Assembly (NCBI RefSeq): GCF_014145675.1
Contig: NZ_JACGZW010000004.1
Location: 496,001 to 560,000, forward strand
Origin: Amycolatopsis dendrobii
Lineage (GTDB): Bacteria > Actinomycetota > Actinomycetes > Mycobacteriales > Pseudonocardiaceae
Reading direction: 5' to 3'
DNA: 64,000 nt
In this document: positions 16,061 through 23,567 of the stretch, piece by piece
Layout: every line of letters begins with the position of its first letter
Position numbering within the stretch: the stretch's first letter is position 1
The notes under the pieces: model-generated
Seen by the model: the letters and a program-made list of their open reading frames with translations, nothing else
The model's database searches: none
Told to the model about the DNA's origin: nothing
Program-made: the position numbers and the translations under genes

Positions 16061-17472
16061 TGCTCGTTCATCGGATAGAGGCCGTCGACGCTCTCGCCGT
16101 TCGCGACCTGCTCCGCGATGAACGTTTCCTGGCGTTCCTGCTCGATCGCCGCGTCCGCGATTTTTTCCGCCAGGTGCGGCGGAATCACCAGGACGCCGTC
16201 GGAATCGCCCACGATGACGTCGCCCGGCTGAACTGTTGCGCCGCCGCAGGCGATGGTGATGTCGACGTCCCAGGGAACGTGACGGCGGCCGAGCACCGCC
16301 GGGTGCGGGCCGGAGTGATAGGTCGGAATGTCCAGCGCCGCCACCGCTGCGAGGTCGCGCACGCCGCCGTCGGTGACGATTCCCGCCGCGCCGCGGACCT
16401 GGGCGCGCAGGGCGAGGATGTCGCCGATGGTGCCGGTTCCCTTTTCGCCGCGGGCTTCCATGACCAGGACGTCGCCGGGGTTGAGCGAGTCGATGGCGCG
16501 TTTCTGGGCGTTGAAGCCGCCGCCGTGGGACTTGAAGAGGTCCTCGCGGAAGGGGACGTAGCGGAGCGTCCTCGCGCGGCCGATGAGTTTCGTGTCCGGA
16601 CGGGTCGAGCCGAGGCCGTCGATGGAGACGTGGTTGTAGCCGTTCTTGCGCAGCTGGGCGGAAAGCGTGGCCGTGCCTACGCTGGTGAGCTTGGTCTTGA
16701 GTTCGTCGGTGAGCACGAATTCCGCCGGAAGCCCCGCGGATTCCCGGTCACCGTAAGCCTGTTCGCGCTGGTTGTCGTCGATTTTGGGCTGAGCGCTGAA
16801 CTCCGGGAGCGGCGCGGTGCCCTCGACGACCGGTGTGACGAGACGCCCGGTGGTCTTCGTGCCGTAGCTGACCTCGACCTCGACCGTGTCCCCCGGCTTG
16901 ACGACCGACGATCCCGCCGGGGTTCCGGTGAGGATGACGTCGCCGGGTTCGAGGGTGCTCAGCTGGGAGAGGTCGGCGACGAGGGTGCCGAAGTCGAAGA
17001 TGAGGTCTTCGGTGGTGTCGTCCTGGACGATCTCCCCGTTGACCCAGGTGCGGACGCGGAGTTTCGCGGGATCGACCTCCGCGGCCGGGATCGTCGCCGG
17101 GCCGAGCGGGGTGAAGCCGTCGCCGCCCTTGGAACGGAGGTTGGAACCGCCGTCGGCGTGCCGCAGATCGTATACGCCGAAGTCGTTGGCGGCGGTGATG
17201 CTCTCGACGCAGTTCCAGCCGTCCTCGGGGGAGACGCGCCGGGCCCGCTTGCCGATGATGAGCGCGATCTCGCCCTCGAAAGCGAGGAGTTCGGTGCCCG
17301 CCGGACGCTCGATCGGGGTGCCGGAGGCGCTGATCGAGGTGGTGGGCTTGACGAAATACGAGGGCTTCGCCGGGGTCCTCCCGCGCTGCTTCGCGCGGGA
17401 CGGGTAGTTCAGATGAAGCGCGATGACCTTGCCCGGCCGCTCCGGCGGGGTGGTGCTCGATACGGGACTCAT
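16027..17472 (-). CDS. Fused FAH-family hydrolase/decarboxylase - RraA-like aldolase/decarboxylase
   Basis: This 481-aa protein combines two domains. Residues about 15-225 are a fumarylacetoacetate-hydrolase fold: Glu66 and Glu68 in AFEGEIALIIG, NDFGVYD near 96-102 and GDVILTGTPAG are the metal and active-site segments shared with HpaG decarboxylase/isomerases. Residues about 250-465 are an RraA-like domain with GDVLVMEARGEKGTGTIGD and GIVTDGGVRDLAAV, the motifs of 4-hydroxy-4-methyl-2-oxoglutarate aldolase/oxaloacetate decarboxylase. The context makes the first half a likely OPET decarboxylase or isomerase after HpaE. The second half could decarboxylate or cleave a later intermediate. It is the first gene of the operon. 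Confidence 0.88.
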   Translation of the reverse strand: MSPVSSTTPPERPGKVIALHLNYPSRAKQRGRTPAKPSYFVKPTTSISASGTPIERPAGTELLAFEGEIALIIGKRARRVSPEDGWNCVESITAANDFGVYDLRHADGGSNLRSKGGDGFTPLGPATIPAAEVDPAKLRVRTWVNGEIVQDDTTEDLIFDFGTLVADLSQLSTLEPGDVILTGTPAGSSVVKPGDTVEVEVSYGTKTTGRLVTPVVEGTAPLPEFSAQPKIDDNQREQAYGDRESAGLPAEFVLTDELKTKLTSVGTATLSAQLRKNGYNHVSIDGLGSTRPDTKLIGRARTLRYVPFREDLFKSHGGGFNAQKRAIDSLNPGDVLVMEARGEKGTGTIGDILALRAQVRGAAGIVTDGGVRDLAAVAALDIPTYHSGPHPAVLGRRHVPWDVDITIACGGATVQPGDVIVGDSDGVLVIPPHLAEKIADAAIEQERQETFIAEQVANGESVDGLYPMNEHWKARYAQWRP

Positions 17473-17507
17473 GGGGGTTGACCTGCCCGGATGTCGTCGG
17501 GAGAGGA

Positions 17508-17527
17508 AGATATCTCAAAAGATATAC
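17508..17527. promoter_or_regulatory. Putative GntR operator upstream of the FAH-RraA gene
   Basis: AGATATC (17508-17514), TCAAA, then AGATATAC (17520-17527): two near-identical AT-rich half-sites 35-55 bases before the operon's start, conspicuous in GC-rich surroundings. The GntR gene inside this operon is the likely binder. A similar AGATATC pair lies before the GntR gene at 58291. Confidence 0.45.
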
Positions 17528-17809
17528 GATCCTGGCGGGGTGGGGCAAGGGGTGCGGGACGGTCGGGCGGAAGCAGCGTCGCACTGCCGTGCGTTGGCCA
17601 GTACTATCTGCGGTACTTGCGACTCATGCCCCCTGCAAGGGGGGAGCCTTGGAAGCGCCGTGTTTGGCCGCGCGGCTCTAACAGCCACTGAGCGGCACCC
17701 GGATCGCTGCTCAGTTCCAGGGTCGGATGGACGTGAGCCGCAGCAACTGCAGACAACTCGGAGCAGCAACACCGGCACCGGGGCCGGTGTACGTCGTTGC
17801 GGAGTTGAC

Positions 17810-18010
17810 TTGCTGTTGCTGGTGGTTCCCCTGTGCACGCTGACTGCCTTCGTCGCAGTGCTCGGTCTCGCGGCGTTCATCGTGCACAAGACCGGAGATA
17901 CCAAGGGGCTCAGAGACCTCGCCGTCCTGATCCGCGCTCTGCGCCCGTCCTGGCGGCTTGCGCGTCGGCGTTCGTTGCCGGACGTTTCGGATCGGCGTGA
18001 AACGGGTTAG
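17810..18010 (+). CDS. Possible small single-span membrane protein
   Basis: This frame encodes 66 aa from TTG 17810, with GGAG six bases upstream. The first 29 residues are a hydrophobic span (LLLVVPLCTLTAFVAVLGLA follows the first residue), then HKTGDTKGLRDLAVLIRALR and a basic tail. One membrane helix with a positively charged cytoplasmic tail is coherent, and the in-frame stop comes just before the hairpin cluster. Codon bias is good in the second half. The start is not certain, and I know of no function. Confidence 0.4.
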   Translation: MLLLVVPLCTLTAFVAVLGLAAFIVHKTGDTKGLRDLAVLIRALRPSWRLARRRSLPDVSDRRETG

Positions 18011-18024
18011 GCGCGTATGGGCCC

Positions 18025-18066
18025 CGTGAGTGCCCATCCCGGTTAGAACCGTGACAGGCACTCACG
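18025..18066. terminator. GTGAGTG-family hairpin (imperfect)
   Basis: Outer arms CGTGAGTGCC (18025-18034) and GGCACTCACG (18057-18066) pair perfectly, and inner CGGTT/AACCG pair within. It matches the ends and the CCGGTT core of the hairpins at 10779, 29222 and 40144 but has a diverged interior. Confidence 0.7.
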
Positions 18067-18106
18067 AGGCTTTCGGCAGGCCTGGCTTTCGCTTCGCCGG
18101 GGCCGC

Positions 18107-18150
18107 GGGTCTCGCGCGTGCCGGGGAGGGGGTCGGCACACGCGAGACCC
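18107..18150. terminator. Hairpin with C/T-rich tail
   Basis: GGGTCTCGCG (18107-18116) pairs with CGCGAGACCC (18141-18150), continuing inside as GTGCC/GGCAC after one mismatch. It is followed by TTCTT. Second of three hairpins before the peptidase gene end. Confidence 0.65.
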
Positions 18151-18183
18151 TTCTTGCGGCGGGGGCGGGTCTGTGAAGCTCCG

Positions 18184-18228
18184 GCTCGCCCGGACGCGGC
18201 GCGTACCCAGCCAAGCGTCCAGGCGAGC
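18184..18228. terminator. Hairpin at 3' end of P1 peptidase gene
   Basis: GCTCGCCCGGACGC (18184-18197) and GCGTCCAGGCGAGC (18215-18228) pair over 14 positions with one mismatch, 15 bases beyond the stop of the leftward peptidase gene. It is the natural terminator of that transcript. Confidence 0.7.
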
Positions 18229-18242
18229 CCGCCGCGCCTGCT

Positions 18243-19310
18243 CTAGGCCCCCCAGCGCGCCAAGGGAAGCGCCGGAACCCGGTGCCCCCGGTGCCCGGTC
18301 ATTTCCTCGTTGGCCACCAAAGCGTTCAACACCGCCTCCTCCACCGCCTGCACCACAGCCTCGAAGAACGGGTCGATCGCACCCCACGGGATGAACCGCA
18401 TGCTTTCGTAAGGTTCATCGTCCGGCCGCGGGAAATGGCTGGTCAAAGCACCCGCATTGGCCGTGCTGAAGGCCAGGAACAGGTCGCCGGAGAAGTGCGA
18501 CCCAGTCGTCCCGGTCCGGGCCAACCCCAAAGGCACCCGACGGGCCAGGGCGGTGCACTGACCGGGCAGCAGAGGCGCATCGGTCCCGATCACCACGATC
18601 ACCGAACCAGCACCAGCGGGGGCGAGCCAACTCGTGTCTGCCATCGGGTTGTCGTCTAGAAGTTCGGCGCCCAGCGGAGTCCCAGCCACGGTGAGTTCCG
18701 GACGGCTCCCGAAGTTCGCCTGCACCAGGGCCCCAACCGTGTAGCTGTCCGAGCCGTGTGAAACAACCCGTGACGACGTCCCGGTCCCGCCCTTGAACCC
18801 ATAGCAGGTCATCCCGGTCCCGCCACCCACCGAACCCTCGGCGATAGGCCCGGAAGCGGCCGCATCGATGGCGGCGACTGCGTGTTCAGTCCGAATCGTC
18901 GGGGCGTTGACGTCGTTGAGGTACCCGTCCCACGTCTCCGCCACCACCGGCAGCAGCCACTCCGCCGCGGCGTCCGGGCGTTCCCGTACCACCCAATCGA
19001 TCGCGCCCCGATGACACTGCCCGACGGAGTGGGTGCTGGTGATCAGCACCGGCAGGGTCAGCGAACCGGTCTCCGCGAGCCAGGCACGGCCGGTCATTTC
19101 CCCGTTGCCGTTCAAGGAAAAAGTGCCCGCAGAACAAGGCACATCGAACTGGGAACGGCCGCGCGGGAGGAGCGCGGTGACGCCGGTCCGCACCGACGAG
19201 CCCTCGATCAGGGTGGTATATCCGACCTCGACGCCTGGGATGTCAGTGATCGCGTTGTGCGGGCCGGGCTTGCCGCCGAGGGCGAGGCCTAGGTCGCGGG
19301 CGCGGGTCAT
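18243..19310 (-). CDS. P1-family (DmpA-type) N-terminal nucleophile aminopeptidase
   Basis: This 355-aa protein belongs to the DmpA/BapA peptidase family, which release N-terminal or beta-amino residues from small peptides or amides. The family order is intact: ITDIPGVEVGYTT near the start, GSVGGGTGMTCYGFKGGTGTSS at about 159-180, VGALVQANFG, and then the autocleavage junction GAGSVIVVIGTDAPL, giving Gly235/Ser236. Ser236 would become the catalytic nucleophile of the beta chain. No signal peptide, so cytoplasmic. The start overlaps the TetR stop by ATGA, so both are translated from one mRNA. An APC permease is divergent. Confidence 0.92.
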   Translation of the reverse strand: MTRARDLGLALGGKPGPHNAITDIPGVEVGYTTLIEGSSVRTGVTALLPRGRSQFDVPCSAGTFSLNGNGEMTGRAWLAETGSLTLPVLITSTHSVGQCHRGAIDWVVRERPDAAAEWLLPVVAETWDGYLNDVNAPTIRTEHAVAAIDAAASGPIAEGSVGGGTGMTCYGFKGGTGTSSRVVSHGSDSYTVGALVQANFGSRPELTVAGTPLGAELLDDNPMADTSWLAPAGAGSVIVVIGTDAPLLPGQCTALARRVPLGLARTGTTGSHFSGDLFLAFSTANAGALTSHFPRPDDEPYESMRFIPWGAIDPFFEAVVQAVEEAVLNALVANEEMTGHRGHRVPALPLARWGA

Positions 19311-19918
19311 GCGGGGTCCTCCAGGGAGCATCGGGTCGAAACGCGGGCGTACGAGAGCACCATTGCCTCGGCGACGGATCGGTCGAGCGGCGGCACTGCT
19401 TGGGTCAGGTGCAGGCCGTAGCCGTCTTCGAGGGTGACGAGGTTGCGGGCGATGGTGACTGGGTCGTCGGTCAGGTCGAAAATCCCTGTCGCGGCACCGG
19501 CTTCCAGGATGCCGACGTAGCCGCGGACCTGGCGTTCGTACAGGGCGATGTGCCGCGCGGCGTACGCCGGTTCGCGGCGGGCGATGGTGCCGAGTTCGTA
19601 CAGCAGCACGCACAGTTCGTCGTTCTTGCCGTTCGGCAGTCCGGTGCCGATCATCGCGCGCATCCGGGCGCGCGGGTCGGCCTCGGCGGCGACGGCGGCT
19701 TCGCGCGCTACGCAGAAGCGTTCGACAGCCTCTTGCTGCACGTCTTCGAGCAGGTCGCTCAGGGAAGGGTAGTAGTACAACAGGGAACCCGGCGACATGC
19801 CGGCGTGGTCCGCGACGTCGCGCAGCTTCAGGTTCAGCACGCCGCGTTCGACGACCGTGTGCCGCGCCGCGGCCACCAGTTCCGCCCGCCGCTCGGGGGC
19901 CTTGCTCGGTCTTGCCAT
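19307..19918 (-). CDS. TetR-family regulator (BetI-like)
   Basis: A 203-aa TetR regulator. MARPSKAPERRAELVAAARH and VLNLKLRDVADHAGMSPGSLLYYYPSLSDLLEDV form the HTH at about 10-60; the YYYPS variant is typical of BetI-like members. The C-terminal helical domain binds an unknown ligand. It is in an operon with the P1 peptidase and divergent from the APC permease, so it probably controls import and hydrolysis of one peptide- or amide-like substrate. Confidence 0.9.
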   Translation of the reverse strand: MARPSKAPERRAELVAAARHTVVERGVLNLKLRDVADHAGMSPGSLLYYYPSLSDLLEDVQQEAVERFCVAREAAVAAEADPRARMRAMIGTGLPNGKNDELCVLLYELGTIARREPAYAARHIALYERQVRGYVGILEAGAATGIFDLTDDPVTIARNLVTLEDGYGLHLTQAVPPLDRSVAEAMVLSYARVSTRCSLEDPA

Positions 19919-20028
19919 GCCTTGATTCTTTGAATAAATCTCGAAAAATGCAACCCCTGGACGGATCGAGACCGCTGAACCCTTGACGTAGCGGACGTGA
20001 GGGCCTTAGCTGAACGCCCGGCTGGTTA

Positions 20029-20045
20029 TTTGAGTTCCATTCAAA
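20029..20045. promoter_or_regulatory. Candidate TetR operator before the permease gene
   Basis: TTTGA (20029-20033), seven bases, TCAAA (20041-20045) is an inverted repeat 37 bases before the permease start in the 163-bp divergent gap. A TTTGAATAAAT stretch near 19929 is on the TetR side. The repeat is short, so the assignment is tentative. Confidence 0.35.
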
Positions 20046-20081
20046 CAACGTACCTGAGCAACGACTTGATGGAGGCCAGCG

Positions 20082-21476
20082 TTGTCCACCCCCGTCTTGC
20101 GCCGCGGGTTGCGCACCCTCGGCATGCTGCTGATCACGCTTTCCGCGATCAGCCCGGCGTCCTCGGTGTTCGTCATCGCACCGGGCGTCCTCACCGGCGC
20201 CGGATCGGGCGCCTTCTACGCCTTCCTCGCCGCCGCCGTGGTCGGTGTCTTCATGGCCTTCGTGTACGCCGAACTGGGCTCGGCCTTCCCGAGCGCGGGC
20301 GGGGAGTACACGATCGCCGCCCGCACGCTGGGCAAACTGCCCGGATTCATGGTGCTGGGCATCATGATCGTGACGCAGGTGCTGATCGTCGCGGTGATCG
20401 CGCTCGGCGTCGGCCAGTACCTGAGCGTGGTGCTGCCCGGCGTGTCCCCGGCGGTCGTGGCGGCGGTGACGTGCGTGCTCGCCGCGATCGTCGCGGTGTT
20501 CGACATCAAGCTGAACGCGTGGGTCACCGGCATTTTCCTCGCGGTGGAGCTGCTGGCGCTGGCCGTGGTCGCGGTGCTCGGGCTGGCCAAGCCGGCCCGT
20601 CCGTTCACCGACCTGCTCGCGCATCCGGTCGCCCCGGGCGGCGGTCCGGCGACGATCAGCGCGGTGATGATCGCTACCGCCATCGCGATCTTCGCCTACA
20701 ACGGCTACGGTTCGGCTGTCTACTTTGGAGAGGAGACCAAGGACGCCGGACGCGGGGTGGCGCGCGCTGTCCTCATGGGACTCGGGGTCACCGTGCTGGC
20801 CGAGCTCATCCCGGTCACCGCGGTGCTGATGGGCGCGCCGGATCTCGGCACTTTGTTCAGCTCTCCCAACATGTTGTCGTACTTCGTGCAAGCCCGCGGC
20901 GGCAGCACGCTCGACACAGTGCTGAGCCTCGCGGTCGCGCTCGCCATCATCAACGCGGTCCTCGCGATCGTCCTCATCAGCTCGCGCCTGGTGTTCAGCA
21001 GCGGACGGGACCGCGCATGGCCGAAGGCGATGAACCGAGCGCTTGCCGCGGTGCACCCGAAGTTCGGCACCCCGTGGGTCGCGACGCTGGCGACCGGTTT
21101 CATCGCTGCCGCACTGTGCTTTGTGGACCCGCAGATCCTGACCGTCGTGACCAGCACATCGATCGTCGTCGTGTACGCGGCGTTGTGTCTCGGCGCGATC
21201 CTGGGCCGCCGCTCCGGCGCGACGGCCGGTGCGAAGTACCGGATGCCCGGGTTCCCGATCGCGCCGGCGGTGGCGTTGATCGCGCTGGCGTTCGTGCTGT
21301 ACGTGAACGCGACCGACCCGGTGATCGGGCGGCCGAGTCTCATTGTCACGGCTGCGATTGCATTGCTGGCCTTGGGGTATTATCTCGTGGTGCTGCGTCG
21401 CCGGGGCGGCTGGCAGTTGAGCGAGGCGGTGGAAGAAGAGGAGCCGGCGCCCGCGCCGGTGCGGGAGACCTCGTAA
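20082..21476 (+). CDS. APC-superfamily amino acid permease
   Basis: A 464-aa integral membrane protein with about 12 hydrophobic helices. The first helix carries LITLSAISPASSVFVIAPG, the unwound-helix glycine region of APC transporters, and ELGSAFPSAGGEYTIAARTLG is the conserved loop after helix 2. AYNGYGSAVYFGEETKDAGR marks helix 6 and the following loop. It imports an amino acid or amine by proton symport or exchange. The TTG at 20082 is supported by GGAGG six bases upstream. Divergent from the TetR/P1 peptidase operon, which suggests joint regulation. A hairpin follows. Confidence 0.9.
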   Translation: MSTPVLRRGLRTLGMLLITLSAISPASSVFVIAPGVLTGAGSGAFYAFLAAAVVGVFMAFVYAELGSAFPSAGGEYTIAARTLGKLPGFMVLGIMIVTQVLIVAVIALGVGQYLSVVLPGVSPAVVAAVTCVLAAIVAVFDIKLNAWVTGIFLAVELLALAVVAVLGLAKPARPFTDLLAHPVAPGGGPATISAVMIATAIAIFAYNGYGSAVYFGEETKDAGRGVARAVLMGLGVTVLAELIPVTAVLMGAPDLGTLFSSPNMLSYFVQARGGSTLDTVLSLAVALAIINAVLAIVLISSRLVFSSGRDRAWPKAMNRALAAVHPKFGTPWVATLATGFIAAALCFVDPQILTVVTSTSIVVVYAALCLGAILGRRSGATAGAKYRMPGFPIAPAVALIALAFVLYVNATDPVIGRPSLIVTAAIALLALGYYLVVLRRRGGWQLSEAVEEEEPAPAPVRETS

Positions 21477-21485
21477 GCCGCGGCT

Positions 21486-21515
21486 GGACCGTCCACTTGA
21501 GACCGTGGACGGTCC
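21486..21515. terminator. Hairpin terminator after APC permease
   Basis: GGACCGTCCAC (21486-21496) and GTGGACGGTCC (21505-21515) are perfect 11-bp arms with an 8-base loop, 10 bases after the permease stop. Confidence 0.75.
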
Positions 21516-21552
21516 GGTTGTCGTGGCGCACCCGGTCCGGGATGATGCCCGG

Positions 21553-22506
21553 GTGCGGGTTTCAGTGCTGGACACATCGCCGATCGTCGCGGGGTCGACC
21601 GCGCGCGAGGCATTGCAGCGCACCGTCGACCTCGCCGCGCTGGCCGACGAACTGGGATATCACCGCTACTGGTTGCCCGAACACCACAGCATGCGTGGTG
21701 TCGCGAGCGCCGCGCCTGCCGTGGCAGCCGCCCGCGTCGCGGATGCCACGCGCAGGATCCGCGTCGGCGCCGGCGGCGTCCTGCTGCTCAACCATCCGCC
21801 GCTCGTGGTCGCCGAACAGTTCGGCACGCTCGCCGCGTTCCACCCGGGCCGGATCGACCTCGGGCTCGGCCGCGCGCTCGGCGGTCCGCAACGGGTGGCG
21901 GACGCGCTGAATCCCGGCCCGGCGGAAAGCTTTTCCAGCCGCATCAAGGAGTTGTTGACCTACTTCTCCGACTCGGACCAGCCGCTGCGCGCGACTCCCG
22001 CCCAAGGAAACGTGCCGGACGTCTGGCTGCTCGGCTCAAGCACGGCAAACGCGCACCTAGCCGCCGAACTAGGCCTGCCATACGCCTTCGCCTATCACCT
22101 CCGCCCGGCCGAAGCCGCCGCCGCGACCCGGATCTACCGCGAGACCTTCCGCCCCGGCCGGACCCTCGAACCGTCCATTGTGGTCAGCGTCGCGGTAGTC
22201 GCCGCCGCGACCGAGGAGCGCGCCGAATGGCTCGCCAGGTCCATTCGGGCTAAGGCGTTGAGCCGTTCGCGGGGCGAGCGGATCTTGTTGCCACGACCGG
22301 AAGACGCGACCGTCGACCCCGCGATCGGCCCCGGCCCGGTCCTTGCCGGAGCCCCGGCGGCTCTGCGCAATTCGTTGCGCACAGTCATCGCCGAAACGGG
22401 TGCGGACGAACTGATGATCACCACTCCGATCCACGACCACGCGGAGCGGAAACGGTCCTATGCGCTGGTCCGGGAGATCTCGGACACTTTGCCGCCGCGT
22501 GCTTGA
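21553..22506 (+). CDS. Luciferase-like monooxygenase (MsnO8-type)
   Basis: A 317-aa bacterial-luciferase-fold protein. It starts VRVSVLDTSPIVAG, the standard beginning of the MsnO8/YhbW-like group, with LADELGYHRYWLPEHHSM at about 36-53 and IRVGAGGVLLLNHPPLVVAE at about 72-91, the flavin-binding barrel strands. RIDLGLGRALGG is the phosphate loop. These use FMNH2 or F420H2, but the oxidised substrate is unknown. GTG at 21553 is chosen because the family starts there; an upstream GTG at 21505 lies inside the hairpin. It is followed by an unrelated ABC transporter. Confidence 0.87.
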   Translation: MRVSVLDTSPIVAGSTAREALQRTVDLAALADELGYHRYWLPEHHSMRGVASAAPAVAAARVADATRRIRVGAGGVLLLNHPPLVVAEQFGTLAAFHPGRIDLGLGRALGGPQRVADALNPGPAESFSSRIKELLTYFSDSDQPLRATPAQGNVPDVWLLGSSTANAHLAAELGLPYAFAYHLRPAEAAAATRIYRETFRPGRTLEPSIVVSVAVVAAATEERAEWLARSIRAKALSRSRGERILLPRPEDATVDPAIGPGPVLAGAPAALRNSLRTVIAETGADELMITTPIHDHAERKRSYALVREISDTLPPRA

Positions 22507-22637
22507 TCCCGTTTTGTCCGGTTATTCCGCCGGGAACCCGCTGCGGCGCACGGGGTTTCCCCAACGTTCAACCTGGCGCGGGTTCGCATGTCACTTGTCG
22601 TGCCTAAGTTCCTCACGGCTTCGGAAAGCGGGGACGG

Positions 22638-23567
22638 ATGAAAACCAGCGAGGCGGTGCGAGCCCGCGCGATCACCAAGTGTTTCGGCGACGTGATCGCG
22701 CTCGACGGCGTCGATCTCGACGTCGCGTACGGCGAGATCCACGGGCTCGTCGGCCCGAACGGCGCGGGCAAGACCACGCTGCTCGGCCTGCTGCTCGGAC
22801 TCGCGGTCGCGGACGAGGGCGAACTCGAGATCCTCGGCCGCCCGGTCGGCCGGGCGCTCGCCACCCCGGACGGCATCTCCGGGTTCGTGGACGGGCCGGG
22901 GCTGTACCCGTCGCTCACCGCGCGGCAGAACCTCGCCGCGCTGGCCTCGCTGCGCGGCCAGACCGTCGACATCGACGACCTCCTCGCGCAGGTCGGGCTC
23001 TCCGATGTCGCCGACGACCGGGCGCGCGGGTTCTCCCTCGGCATGCGCCAGCGCCTCGGCCTCGCCGCCGCGCTGCTGACCCAGCCGCGGTTGCTGATCC
23101 TCGACGAGCCCGCCAACGGCCTCGACCCGGCGGGCAAGAAGCACGTGCACGGCGTGCTCACCCGGCTCGCCGACGAGGGCACCGCGGTGGTGCTGTCGAG
23201 CCACCGGATGGACGACCTCGAAGCGCTCTGCTCGGAGGTCACCATTCTGTCCGCCGGCTGCGTCGTGTTCACCGGCCCGCTGGCGAAACTGTCCGCCGAG
23301 GACCGTGAACTGGCTTACCGCCTGCTCACCTCGGACCAGAAGACCGCGCGCGAGATCGCCGAAAACGTGCCCGGGCTGCGGATCGACGACACCCAGACCC
23401 CGCGCGGACAGGCCGACGTCCTGGTGGTGAGCGGCCTGGTGCCCGCGCTGGACGACCTGGTCGCGCGCGTCGTCGGCAAGGGCATCGGCGTACGGGAACT
23501 GTCTCCGGTCGTTTCGCCGCTGGAGGCCGCGTTCCTGGAGTTGACGGAGCAGGGGGAGAAGAGATGA
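22638..23567 (+). CDS. ABC exporter ATPase
   Basis: A 309-aa ATPase: Walker A GPNGAGKTT (about 40-48), signature FSLGMRQRLGL, Walker B LLILDEPANGLDP and switch His in VVLSSHRMDDLE. After residue 220 comes the C-terminal extension usual in drug- or lipid-type exporters. It powers the membrane protein encoded next, whose start overlaps this stop by ATGA. The substrate is unknown; the co-encoded phosphoesterase suggests a cell-envelope or phosphorylated solute. Confidence 0.92.
   Translation: MKTSEAVRARAITKCFGDVIALDGVDLDVAYGEIHGLVGPNGAGKTTLLGLLLGLAVADEGELEILGRPVGRALATPDGISGFVDGPGLYPSLTARQNLAALASLRGQTVDIDDLLAQVGLSDVADDRARGFSLGMRQRLGLAAALLTQPRLLILDEPANGLDPAGKKHVHGVLTRLADEGTAVVLSSHRMDDLEALCSEVTILSAGCVVFTGPLAKLSAEDRELAYRLLTSDQKTAREIAENVPGLRIDDTQTPRGQADVLVVSGLVPALDDLVARVVGKGIGVRELSPVVSPLEAAFLELTEQGEKR

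Larger units (their letters stand above)
17473..18242. other. Long intergenic region with promoter site, small ORF and hairpin cluster
   Basis: This 770-bp stretch separates the ring-cleavage operon (leftward, starting at 17472) from the convergent end of the P1 peptidase gene. The left end holds the AT-rich GATATC site and the operon promoter. Bases 17530-17800 show nothing convincing. A small membrane-protein ORF is possible at 17810-18010. The right third contains three consecutive strong hairpins (18025, 18107, 18184). Confidence 0.6.

Noticed and set aside
18243..21623. Very long leftward open frame (over 1100 codons) covering the peptidase, regulator and permease genes
   Set aside because: Only its last third is the P1 peptidase. 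Upstream it runs antisense to the APC permease and out of frame with the TetR gene, with Arg/His/Asp-rich composition typical of high-GC shadow frames.
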